Assembly (NCBI GenBank): GCA_945860385.1
Contig: CAMAQD010000034.1
Location: 1 to 24,233, forward strand
Reading direction: 5' to 3'
DNA: 24,233 bases
Origin: Flavobacterium psychrophilum
GTDB lineage: Bacteria > Bacteroidota > Bacteroidia > Flavobacteriales > Flavobacteriaceae
Every line of letters begins with the position of its first letter. Position 1 is the stretch's first letter. Below are positions 1 to 6,581 of this stretch, one piece after another. Under the pieces are notes generated by a model that was not told the DNA's origin, made no database searches, and saw only the letters and a list, made by a program, of their open reading frames with translations. The position numbers and the translations under genes are program-made.

Positions 1-420
1 AGCACTGGAGCAACCTTTGGAACTGGAATACCTTCAACCCGAAAGCATTCAACTGGAGCAACCTTTGGAACTGGAATACCTTCAACCCGAAAGCATTCAA
101 CTGGAGCAACCTTTGGAACTGGAACACCTGAAACCCGAAAGCATCCAACTGGAGCAACTTTTGGTCACAATCACAATCCTAAACACTGATTTTGAAAACT
201 CATTTATGCGCTATTGGATTAGCACTGGAGCAACCTTTGGAACTGGAATACCTTCAACCCGAAAGCATCCAACTGGAGCAACCTTTGGTCACAATCCTAA
301 ACACTGATTTTGAAAACTCATTTATGCGTTATTGGATTAGCACTGGAGCAACCTTTGGAACTGGAACACCTGAAACCTGAAAGCATCCAACTGGAGCAAC
401 CTTTGGTCACAATCCTAAAC
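1..420. repeat. Hierarchical tandem repeat array (48-bp unit in ~118-bp super-unit)
   Basis: Eight copies of a motif beginning ACTGGAGCAACCTTTGG start at 4, 52, 100, 148, 224, 272, 342 and 390. Within a block the spacing is exactly 48 bp, or 16 codons. Blocks of four, two and two copies are separated by a linker containing TTTGAAAACTCATTTATGCG, giving a larger period of about 118 bp (221 to 339). One linker has an extra 6-bp CACAAT. Similarity stops near 420. The array runs off the left edge, so its full length and any parent gene are unknown. Because the unit is a multiple of three and has few stops, several frames are open by default. No function is recognised. Confidence 0.9.
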
Positions 421-506
421 CTCTTTTTTGAATAATCATTTTGAAATAATTGATAAAAAATAAGGATTTATTCAATTGTCGGGACTATGTCGGGAATTGT
501 AAACAT

Positions 507-550
507 AAAAAAACCGTAAAGCCTTTATTTATGGTGCTTTACGGTTTTTT
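507..550 (-). terminator. Rho-independent terminator of tRNA-Ser
   Basis: A 15-bp inverted repeat (AAAAAACCGTAAAGC at 508-522 and its complement at 536-550) flanks a 13-base loop. Read on the minus strand, it follows the tRNA 3' end directly and ends in a T-run. It sits exactly where a terminator for the minus-strand tRNA is expected. Confidence 0.85.
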
Positions 551-551
551 A

Positions 552-639
552 TGGCAGAGAGGAAGGGATTCGAACCCTCGATACGTTGCCATATACACGC
601 TTTCCAAGCGTGCGCCTTCAGCCACTCGGCCACCTCTCT
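552..639 (-). tRNA. tRNA-Ser (anticodon GGA)
   Basis: On the minus strand the 88-nt sequence folds as a class II tRNA. A 7-bp acceptor stem (AGAGAGG with CCTCTCT) is followed by a G discriminator and an encoded CCA. The anticodon stem CACGC/GCGTG encloses the loop TTGGAAA, giving anticodon GGA, which reads UCC and UCU serine codons. A long variable arm precedes the T-arm GGGTTCGAATCCC. A terminator follows immediately. The long variable arm fits serine. No other tRNA is adjacent. Confidence 0.97.
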
Positions 640-696
640 AAATTGGTCTGCAAAGAACACTAAAAAATTCGACTTTAGAAAATTAAAAATTACTTT

Positions 697-1725
697 TTAT
701 AGCATTTCTCCTCTTAATGAAGTTTCGAATTGTATTTTGAAATTATCTTGCGAAACATTCTGCCCCAACAAGTACATTAATTTTGTTATAGCCGCTTCGG
801 TAGTGATGTCTTTACCAGAGATTACTCCAATTTCCTTCAATGCCGTACTGGTTTCATATTTCCCCATTGTTACACTTCCGATGGAACATTGGGTTACATT
901 AACAATCTGCAAACCACTTGTTATTGCTTTTTTAAGCAAGGACAAAAACCATTCTTCTAAAGGAGCATTTCCTGCACCGTACGTTTCCAATACAATTCCC
1001 TTAAGTTGGGGAATATTAAAAATAGCCGACAGCACAATTTCACTGATTCCGGGAAACATTTTTATAATAACTACATTGTTATCTAAATTGTTATAAGTCT
1101 TAAGTTTCCTCTTCCTAGTTCTTGGCAAAAACAATTCTGGAAAAGTCTTCAAATTCACCCCCGATTCTATCAAAGTTGGATAATTTGGGGAAATAAATGC
1201 ATTGAAATTTTCCGCATTTATCTTGGTAGTTCTATTGCCGCGGTACAATTTGTATTCAAAATAGAGACAAACTTCACTTATAACAGATTTGTTTTCTTCT
1301 TTTAAAGAGGCAATCTGAATAGCGGTTATTAAGTTTTCCTTGGCATCCGTTCGCAAGTCGCCTATTGGCAGTTGTGAACCTGTAAAAATTACTGGTTTTG
1401 ATAAATTTTCGAGCATAAAACTCAAAGCTGAAGCCGAATAAGACATGGTGTCGGAACCGTGAAGCACGACAAATCCATCAAAAACATCATAATTATTTTC
1501 GATAATTACAACAATTTCTTTCCATTTTTCGGGATTCATTGTAGAAGAATCTATTGGTTTTTCGAAAGAAACCGTTTCGATGTCACAATCCAATTGTTTT
1601 AACTCAGGGATTTTTTGAAGTAATTTACTGAAATTAAAAGTCTTGAGTGCTCCAGTTTCAAAATCTTTCATCATACCAATCGTTCCACCGGTATAAATCA
1701 AAAGAATTTTGGCTTTAGCTAACAT
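697..1725 (-). CDS. ansA: Type I L-asparaginase
   Basis: Predicted cytoplasmic asparaginase that hydrolyses L-asparagine to aspartate and ammonia. The 342-residue length fits the AnsA family. The N-terminal strand ends in TGGTIG (about residues 12-17), carrying the nucleophilic threonine. A second signature, HGSDTMSYSASAL, supplies the conserved D-T pair, followed by FTGSQLPIG and RTDAKENL. A basic stretch RGNRTTKIN probably holds the catalytic lysine. There is no signal peptide, which separates it from periplasmic type II enzymes. The start codon overlaps the end of the upstream acyltransferase gene by 11 bp, so the two are very likely co-transcribed and possibly translationally coupled. Identification is from motif recognition. 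Confidence 0.94.
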   Translation of the reverse strand: MLAKAKILLIYTGGTIGMMKDFETGALKTFNFSKLLQKIPELKQLDCDIETVSFEKPIDSSTMNPEKWKEIVVIIENNYDVFDGFVVLHGSDTMSYSASALSFMLENLSKPVIFTGSQLPIGDLRTDAKENLITAIQIASLKEENKSVISEVCLYFEYKLYRGNRTTKINAENFNAFISPNYPTLIESGVNLKTFPELFLPRTRKRKLKTYNNLDNNVVIIKMFPGISEIVLSAIFNIPQLKGIVLETYGAGNAPLEEWFLSLLKKAITSGLQIVNVTQCSIGSVTMGKYETSTALKEIGVISGKDITTEAAITKLMYLLGQNVSQDNFKIQFETSLRGEML

Positions 1726-2851
1726 TTTCGTATTTTAATTTATTGACTACTGGATTAGCATACATATCTAAAAAACCTTGTTTTGCAACGGGATGCTCGT
1801 GATCTATTCGCAATTCGAGTCTTCTTTCAAAAAGTGATTTTTCATTTTCAGTATACAAATGCGAATAAGTATTGGTTTTATTTAAAATATCATAGGCTAT
1901 ATAATTGGTTGGCCATAATTTATAATTACTTAATATCGAATCATCTATTACTTGAGCTAAAGCCAAAATTTGTTTATTAGAAGTATCAAAATTGGCCTTA
2001 ATGTCGTCGATTTCGGTTTCAAGAATATCGCCTATATGTATGTGAATTCTTTTCTTTTGGCCAATTATACCACTCAGCAATGTCATTATATCTTCGTTTT
2101 TCTCTTTGATGTAAATTTCGTTATTGGATTCAGCTAATAATTGTGGCATTTTCAAAGCATCAGTTGGGTCATATTCATAAGAAATAGAAACAGGAACTAC
2201 TTTTATTTTTCTGAAATAATCCATTAAATTAGACTCGTCAGATCCCATTCCAATCATTTTTAAGACTCCGGGATTCGTCCTGTCATTTCCATCTTTGGTT
2301 CTTCCTTCTCGCTGAGCAATCCAGACAGAACGATTTTCATGTAACAACAACTGAGCAATGTATTCAGAAAGTAATTTCGAACTAACCAGCAACTCTCTTG
2401 GGCTCAGCCCACGTTGTACCAAAAAATTTCTGTTCAATTTAGCCAAAGTTCTTAAAAAGGGTTTTTTGACTAAATTATCTCCGATGGCTGAAGATGTCAT
2501 TAATTTTCCATGTTCAAATAAACTAGCATTCAAAAAAGTGGTATCTAAAACAATATCACGATGATTGGAAATATAAAGATAAGGCGTGTTATTATCTAAT
2601 TTTTCAAAACCAGAAGTAGTTAAACCATCCGAGCTTTTTTCCAGCACTTGTTTTACACCGTAATAAATAAAATTACACTGAAAATCGCGAATAGAATGGG
2701 TTTTTCTGAGTTGCTCCTTCCAAATTTCATCATCAACTTTTGGAAAACAAAAGTTCATTAATGCTTTCATCATTGGATGATCAATTACTTTTAAAATCCC
2801 TTCATTTATTTCAGTATCATAAAACGGCCGTATGGCATCAAATCTCTTCAT
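1715..2851 (-). CDS. Glycerolipid (1-acyl-glycerol-3-phosphate) acyltransferase-like protein
   Basis: A 378-residue protein of the PlsC/PlsB acyltransferase superfamily, probably acting in phospholipid synthesis at the inner membrane. Block I reads SNHRDIVLD (residues 95-103). The usual catalytic HX4D is not present as such: H97 is followed by aspartates at 99 and 103. A later block, WIAQREGRTKDG, matches the substrate-binding EG motif. No clear signal peptide or strong transmembrane helix is visible. I start at the ATG at 2851 (MKRFDAIRPF), because the upstream extension to 2884 begins with a non-ATG codon and looks like leader. It lies between tatD and ansA, and its end overlaps ansA by 11 bp. 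The exact acyl donor and acceptor cannot be read from sequence. Confidence 0.82.
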   Translation of the reverse strand: MKRFDAIRPFYDTEINEGILKVIDHPMMKALMNFCFPKVDDEIWKEQLRKTHSIRDFQCNFIYYGVKQVLEKSSDGLTTSGFEKLDNNTPYLYISNHRDIVLDTTFLNASLFEHGKLMTSSAIGDNLVKKPFLRTLAKLNRNFLVQRGLSPRELLVSSKLLSEYIAQLLLHENRSVWIAQREGRTKDGNDRTNPGVLKMIGMGSDESNLMDYFRKIKVVPVSISYEYDPTDALKMPQLLAESNNEIYIKEKNEDIMTLLSGIIGQKKRIHIHIGDILETEIDDIKANFDTSNKQILALAQVIDDSILSNYKLWPTNYIAYDILNKTNTYSHLYTENEKSLFERRLELRIDHEHPVAKQGFLDMYANPVVNKLKYENVS

Positions 2852-2914
2852 TTTGGTAATCCATTTAATTTGACAAATGAACAAAAAAAAACCTAAAGTT
2901 ATATAATATCTTGG

Positions 2915-3682
2915 TTAAATCCCAAATATAGCTTTAGAATTTTCAGTTGTAATAAGTGCAATTTCCTCTTGCGTAAGATTATAAATTTCTGATAATTTGT
3001 GCACTACATTTACAAGATAACTACTTTCGTTGCGTTTTCCTCGAAAAGGAACGGGTGCCAAATAGGGAGAATCGGTTTCTAAGACAATATGTTTCAAATC
3101 GATTTGACTCAAAAACTGGTCTATTTTTCCGTTTTTGAAAGTCACGACTCCACCGATTCCCAATTTCATATTATACGAAATAGCTTGTAGTGCCTGTTCA
3201 TACGTTCCAGAAAAACAATGAAAAACACCAAACAATTCAGCCGATTTTTCTTCTTCCAAGATTTCGAAAATTTCGTCAAATGCTTCGCGACAGTGAATAA
3301 CAATGGGCAATTTGTAGCGTTTCGCTAACTGAATTTGTTTCCTGAAAACATCTTGTTGCTCTGGCAAATGCGATTTATCCCAATACAAATCAATGCCAAT
3401 TTCACCGATAGCAACAAATTTCCTTCTATTCAATTCTTCTTCAACGTGTTGCAATTCATCAAGATAATTGTCTTTGACGTGCGTGGGATGCAAACCCATC
3501 ATTAAAAAAACGTTTGAAGGATAGGTTTTTTCCAAATCGTACATCGATTGTGTAAAACTAGAATCTATGGCGGGAATAAAAAACCGTGAAACCCCAGCAT
3601 CAATGGCACGCTGAATCATTTCGTCGCGATCTGCGTCAAATTCGTTGGAATATAAATGGGTATGCGTGTCGGTAATAATCAT
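2915..3682 (-). CDS. tatD: TatD-family metal-dependent hydrolase / DNase
   Basis: A 255-residue amidohydrolase-fold nuclease of the TatD/YcfH family. Metal ligands are visible in the expected order: THTHLY near the N-terminus, GLHPTH, GEIGIDLYWD, IVIHCREAF, FHCFSG and ETDSPYLAP near the C-terminus. Family members are cytoplasmic 3'-5' exonuclease-type DNases, some also acting in DNA repair or quality control of Tat substrates. The physiological role here is not shown by context. It is the first gene of a minus-strand run with the acyltransferase (63-bp gap) and ansA. A TAnnTTTG box sits just upstream. Confidence 0.93.
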   Translation of the reverse strand: MIITDTHTHLYSNEFDADRDEMIQRAIDAGVSRFFIPAIDSSFTQSMYDLEKTYPSNVFLMMGLHPTHVKDNYLDELQHVEEELNRRKFVAIGEIGIDLYWDKSHLPEQQDVFRKQIQLAKRYKLPIVIHCREAFDEIFEILEEEKSAELFGVFHCFSGTYEQALQAISYNMKLGIGGVVTFKNGKIDQFLSQIDLKHIVLETDSPYLAPVPFRGKRNESSYLVNVVHKLSEIYNLTQEEIALITTENSKAIFGI

Positions 3683-3700
3683 CTGTTAAATTTAAAACTG

Positions 3701-3708
3701 CAAAGTTA
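3701..3708 (-). promoter_or_regulatory. Probable -7 box for tatD operon (TAACTTTG)
   Basis: On the minus strand this reads TAACTTTG, matching the Bacteroidota -7 consensus TAnnTTTG, and ends 18 bases before the tatD ATG. No convincing TTTG -33 element is seen at normal spacing, so the assignment is tentative. Confidence 0.4.
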
Positions 3709-3750
3709 GTTTTTTGAAGTATTGCATTACTATATTATTCAATTTTAGAT

Positions 3751-3758
3751 TACTTTTG
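3751..3758 (+). promoter_or_regulatory. Probable -7 box for the aspartic protease gene (TACTTTTG)
   Basis: TACTTTTG fits TAnnTTTG and lies 17 bases before the ATG at 3776, in the gap shared with the divergent tatD. No clear -33 TTTG is found at 18-20 bases upstream. Confidence 0.4.
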
Positions 3759-3775
3759 AACGACAATCTCAACTT

Positions 3776-4213
3776 ATGAACTATCTCCCTTACCTTCTTA
3801 AAAAAGAAAAATACAAAAAAATAAAATTCAAGGTTTCCAAGACGCAACATTTGCTCATTAAGGCAAAAATTAATGGAATAAAAGGCAATTTCATTCTCGA
3901 CACTGGCGCTTCTAACAGTTGTATTGGCTTTGAAAGCATCGAATTGTTCCTATTGGAAGCCAAAAAATCCAAAACACAGGCTTCGGGAGCCGGCGCAACA
4001 GGAATGCTGACACAGATTGCCATTGGTAATAAATTACAATTGGGCAGCTGGAAACACGCTGAGTTTGATCTCGTGATTTTTGATTTATCTCACGTAAATG
4101 ATGCGTTGATTGCCTACAAAGCCAAACCAGTTCATGGTATCATCGGCGCTGATATTTTAATGAAAGGTAAAGGAATTATTGATTATTACAATCATTTTTT
4201 GTATTTGTTTTAG
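3776..4213 (+). CDS. Retropepsin-like (clan AA) aspartic protease, single domain
   Basis: A 145-residue protein with one retroviral-type aspartyl protease half. The catalytic motif is FILDTGASNS (D42-T43-G44), preceded by a hydrophobic strand. Near the end, HGIIGADIL (about residues 120-128) is the second psi-motif typical of the fold. A single D-T-G site means the active form should be a homodimer. There is no signal peptide or membrane helix, so it is probably cytoplasmic. Its 3' end overlaps the convergent MFS gene by 38 bp, with no terminator between. A decayed copy of its last ~65 bases lies at 5590-5648. Substrate unknown. Family assignment is fairly firm; function is not. Confidence 0.8.
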   Translation: MNYLPYLLKKEKYKKIKFKVSKTQHLLIKAKINGIKGNFILDTGASNSCIGFESIELFLLEAKKSKTQASGAGATGMLTQIAIGNKLQLGSWKHAEFDLVIFDLSHVNDALIAYKAKPVHGIIGADILMKGKGIIDYYNHFLYLF

Positions 4214-5423
4214 CCTTTTTGTGAAATGAAAAATAAGCGATAATCGTACTCAATAACATTAAAAACCCTCCTAAAACAAAGGGCGCTCCGGCAAATTGAA
4301 AAGGGGCATTTTTATGTGTAAAAAAATAAAATACGGTTGACATCATCGGTGGCCCAATAATAGTTGAAGCGCTCATTAAACTAGTCATTGCTCCTTGAAT
4401 TTCGCCTTGTTCAGTGGGTGCAACTTTACTCGCAACTATGGCTTGTAAAGCCGGACCAGCGATTCCTCCCAAACAATAGGGTATGAGAAAAACTAACATC
4501 ATCCAACTCTGATTGGCTGTTGCGAACAAGAACAGTCCAATAGTATATAATGCCAATCCAATATAAATACTTTTTTCGTTACCCAAACGCGGATTGACCC
4601 AACGTACCAATCCTCCTTGCACAATTCCAACTAACAATCCGACCAGTCCCAATGAGAGACCTACCATTTTTTCGTTCCAATTGAAACGATACATTGTAAA
4701 ATAGCTCCAATTGCTTTGCACTGCATGAGAAGCAACGTATAATAAAAAAATAGCCAACATTAATCCAATTAAAGAGGGATGTCTTTTAATACTTTTTAAT
4801 GCCCCAATGGGGTTGGCTCGTCTGATATCAAATTCGCGTCGATTGTTTTTTGATAATGACTCTGGCAAAATAAAATAACCGTACAAAAAGTTAACCATAC
4901 ACAATACAGCTGCTGCATAAAAAGGAACTCTAGAACCATAATGTCCCAAAAAACCACCTATTACAGGTCCAATAATAAATCCTAATCCAAAAGCCGCTCC
5001 AATCATTCCAAAATTTTTCGCACGATTCTGTGGCGTACTAATATCTGCAATGTAGGCAGATGCAGTTGTAATACTTGCCCCCGTAACACCCGCTAAAATA
5101 CGTCCAATGAACAACCAAAATATGGTAGGCGCAAAAGCTAACAGTAGATAATCTAGTGAAAATCCGAATAATGAAATTAAAATAATTGGTCTTCGGCCAA
5201 ATTTATCACTTAAATTTCCGATTATTGGCGCAAAAATGAATTGAGTAATTGCGTAAGCAAAAGTCAACCACCCCCCATATTTAGCTGCCTCGCTAATGTC
5301 TCCATTAATAAGTTCTTTAACTAATTTAGGTATTACTGGAATAATAATCCCCCACCCTGTAATATCAATTAACATGGTGATAAAAATAAAACCTATCGCG
5401 GCCTGTTTTTTTGTTTTTGACAT
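4176..5423 (-). CDS. MFS transporter, TetA/multidrug (TCR) type
   Basis: A 415-residue inner-membrane major facilitator with about twelve hydrophobic segments, probably a drug/H+ antiporter. The N-terminus, ITGWGIIIPVIPKL, resembles the first helix of TetA-type exporters. Motif A is clear in the helix 2-3 loop (GNLSDKFGRRPI). GRILAGVTGAS and a glycine-rich FGLGFIIGPVIGGFLG follow in helices 4 and 5. I take the ATG at 5423 (MSKTKKQAAIGF). The longer frame to 5471 starts at TTG and runs through a terminator-like hairpin. The 3' end overlaps the protease gene. The substrate cannot be deduced, so calling it tetracycline resistance would be over-annotation. Confidence 0.88.
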   Translation of the reverse strand: MSKTKKQAAIGFIFITMLIDITGWGIIIPVIPKLVKELINGDISEAAKYGGWLTFAYAITQFIFAPIIGNLSDKFGRRPIILISLFGFSLDYLLLAFAPTIFWLFIGRILAGVTGASITTASAYIADISTPQNRAKNFGMIGAAFGLGFIIGPVIGGFLGHYGSRVPFYAAAVLCMVNFLYGYFILPESLSKNNRREFDIRRANPIGALKSIKRHPSLIGLMLAIFLLYVASHAVQSNWSYFTMYRFNWNEKMVGLSLGLVGLLVGIVQGGLVRWVNPRLGNEKSIYIGLALYTIGLFLFATANQSWMMLVFLIPYCLGGIAGPALQAIVASKVAPTEQGEIQGAMTSLMSASTIIGPPMMSTVFYFFTHKNAPFQFAGAPFVLGGFLMLLSTIIAYFSFHKKAKTNTKNDCNNQ

Positions 5424-5442
5424 AAAAATGTTTGTGCGTAAA

Positions 5443-5475
5443 ACTACAAAAAAACCAGTTTGATTTCTCAAACTG
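5443..5475 (-). terminator. Terminator-like hairpin directly upstream of the MFS gene
   Basis: CAGTTTGA (5456-5463) and TCAAACTG (5468-5475) form a perfect 8-bp stem with a 4-base loop. On the minus strand the stem is followed by G and seven T residues, the layout of an intrinsic terminator. It lies 20 bp before the MFS start codon and 28 bp after the stop of the odhB-tail fragment. It could insulate the MFS gene, be a relic of the odhB end, or act as a leader attenuator. Confidence 0.6.
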
Positions 5476-5503
5476 ATTTAAAGTTAAGTTTTGTTATTAA
5501 AAA

Positions 5504-5573
5504 CTACATTTCAAACGGTTTTTTAGGATTTCCACCACAAAGCAATTTTACTGAGTTTTCGAATGCTTCTTTC
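5504..5573 (-). pseudogene. odhB 3'-end fragment A (about 23 codons plus stop)
   Basis: On the minus strand this reads as the last part of OdhB: ...[18 protein letters not shown] and stop, against [18 protein letters not shown] in the intact gene ending at 7205. Roughly nine in ten bases match over 70 bases, in the same orientation. Similarity ends abruptly near 5573. It has no start and is not expected to be a gene. It abuts a copy of the protease gene's 3' end. Confidence 0.85.
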
Positions 5574-5589
5574 AATATATTATGAGTCC

Positions 5590-5648
5590 GATATTTTGGA
5601 AAGGTAAAGGAATCATTGATTATTAAAATCACTATTTGTATTTGAGCC
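5590..5648 (+). pseudogene. Decayed copy of the aspartic protease gene 3' end
   Basis: This matches 4151-4215, which encodes the final residues and stop of the protease at 3776-4213. Shared stretches include GAAAGGTAAAGGAAT and ATTGATTATTA. Small deletions, including one of two bases after GATATTTT, break the reading frame. It lies 16 bases from odhB fragment A, so the two gene ends form a composite scar of about 145 bp. Confidence 0.75.
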
Positions 5649-5666
5649 AATTATTTTAGAATTTCA

Positions 5667-5690
5667 TACATTTGATAAGTCAAATGACTT
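5667..5690 (+). promoter_or_regulatory. -7 box overlapped by two palindromes upstream of the T9SS protein
   Basis: TACATTTG (5667-5674) fits TAnnTTTG. Overlapping it is the perfect inverted repeat CATTTGA-TAAG-TCAAATG (5669-5686), which itself overlaps a second, AAGTCA-AA-TGACTT (5677-5690). The start codon of the next gene is at 5706. The arrangement looks like a promoter with an operator on top, but no cognate regulator is identifiable. Confidence 0.45.
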
Positions 5691-5705
5691 AACACAAAAT
5701 TACTC

Positions 5706-6320
5706 ATGAAAAAGTTTTATTATTTGTTGGTTTTATGCAGCTTATCAGTCAGCGCAAAACAGCTTGAAATTTCTTATTTCAATTTTAAAACTAATTTCAA
5801 AAACGTTAACCCTATTTTGCCTAAAAAAATTCAAAAAACTTGCGAGTTAAACGTTGTTATAGGAGGCACTTTAGATACACCAACGAGCACCTTTTGGGTT
5901 AATGAAGGGTCTTTAAACGGCACAGCACCCTATACTTATTTATTGGATGGAAAGTCTAGTCAAGATGGTTATATATTTTATGCAGAAAAAATAAATCCTG
6001 GACTGCATTTAGTTGAAGTTACTGATGCAAATGGTTGTAAAGGCTCAGCAACATTTTATTCATTAAGTTTATCCATATCAGATTTTACCTTACCTAATTT
6101 TAAATGTTATCCAAATCCTGTAAAAAACTTAGTAACGATTTCAAATACAGCCGAAATTGATGAAATAAATCTTATTTCTATCGCAGGAAATACGCTAGTA
6201 ACCAAAAAAATAAACAGTTTTAATTCTGAAATTGATTTGTCAAATTTCAGTAAGGGCATCTATTATTTAAAGATAAAATCAGAAGGAACAGAAAAAACAA
6301 TAAAGCTTATAAAAGAATAA
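5706..6320 (+). CDS. Small T9SS-secreted protein with SprB-like repeat
   Basis: A 204-residue secreted protein. Residues 1-19 form a signal peptide. Residues about 71-118 (GTAPYTY, then GLHLVEVTDANGCKGSATF) resemble one SprB repeat, the module found in large gliding adhesins. Residues 129-204 are a type A T9SS sorting domain: YPNPVKN at 135-141, then alternating strands ending in KGIYYLKI and EKTIKLIKE. It should cross the outer membrane through the type IX system and be surface-attached or released. It is far shorter than SprB itself. It lies between two odhB-tail fragments and ends at a terminator, so it probably arrived as accessory DNA. Precise role unknown. Confidence 0.85.
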   Translation: MKKFYYLLVLCSLSVSAKQLEISYFNFKTNFKNVNPILPKKIQKTCELNVVIGGTLDTPTSTFWVNEGSLNGTAPYTYLLDGKSSQDGYIFYAEKINPGLHLVEVTDANGCKGSATFYSLSLSISDFTLPNFKCYPNPVKNLVTISNTAEIDEINLISIAGNTLVTKKINSFNSEIDLSNFSKGIYYLKIKSEGTEKTIKLIKE

Positions 6321-6338
6321 TTCCATATTCCAAAACTG

Positions 6339-6381
6339 AAAAAATCCCAAACTCCTAAAAAATTGGAATTTGGGATTTTTT
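6339..6381. terminator. Bidirectional terminator after the T9SS protein gene
   Basis: AAAAATCCCAAA (6340-6351) and TTTGGGATTTTT (6369-6380) form a 12-bp stem, extended inward by TCC/GGA. A- and T-runs at the two sides allow termination in either direction. It ends the secreted-protein gene and lies about 20 bp beyond the stop of odhB fragment B. Confidence 0.8.
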
Positions 6382-6401
6382 GAGTTGAAATTTATTGAAA
6401 T

Positions 6402-6514
6402 CTACAACTCAAAAGCTTCCTTAGGATCTCCACCACAAAGCAATTTTACTGGGTTTTCCAAGGCTTCTTTCACAGTAACCAAGAATCCAACAGACTCACG
6501 ACCATCGATAATTG
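6402..6514 (-). pseudogene. odhB 3'-end fragment B (about 36 codons plus stop)
   Basis: On the minus strand it encodes [20 protein letters not shown] and then PVKLLCGGDPKEAFEL and stop. This is collinear with the C-terminus of intact OdhB at 7205 and includes the catalytic D of the DHRxxDG motif. I count about 11 differences in 111 bases, roughly half of them synonymous, and no internal stop. That suggests it came from a related functional odhB allele and not from long decay in place. It is truncated at about 6514 and has no start. Confidence 0.88.
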
Positions 6515-6581
6515 TTTATGTGCTTGAAATAGTTGCAAAAAATTGTTTATTAACTTAAATATGATTTTATTTGTTAAAAAA

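Noticed and set aside
17..307. Plus-strand ORF of 96 codons with LEQPLELEYLQPESIQ repeats
   Set aside because: It exists because a 48-bp repeat keeps frame. At least one other frame, and apparently the opposite strand, are open for the same reason, so nothing favours this one.
1..420. CRISPR array
   Set aside because: The 48-bp units are tandem without unique spacers, and the intervening linkers are themselves repeated. No cas genes are present.
551..1096. Plus-strand open frame starting MAERKGFEPS across the tRNA and into ansA
   Set aside because: Its N-terminus is the antisense of tRNA-Ser, a well-known spurious translation, and the rest is antisense to ansA.
4176..5423. Tetracycline resistance gene
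   Set aside because: Only general TCR-type MFS motifs are visible; substrate specificity cannot be read and the locus has no resistance-element context.
6370..6558. Plus-strand ORF of 62 codons
   Set aside because: It is antisense to odhB fragment B and has no independent signal of coding.
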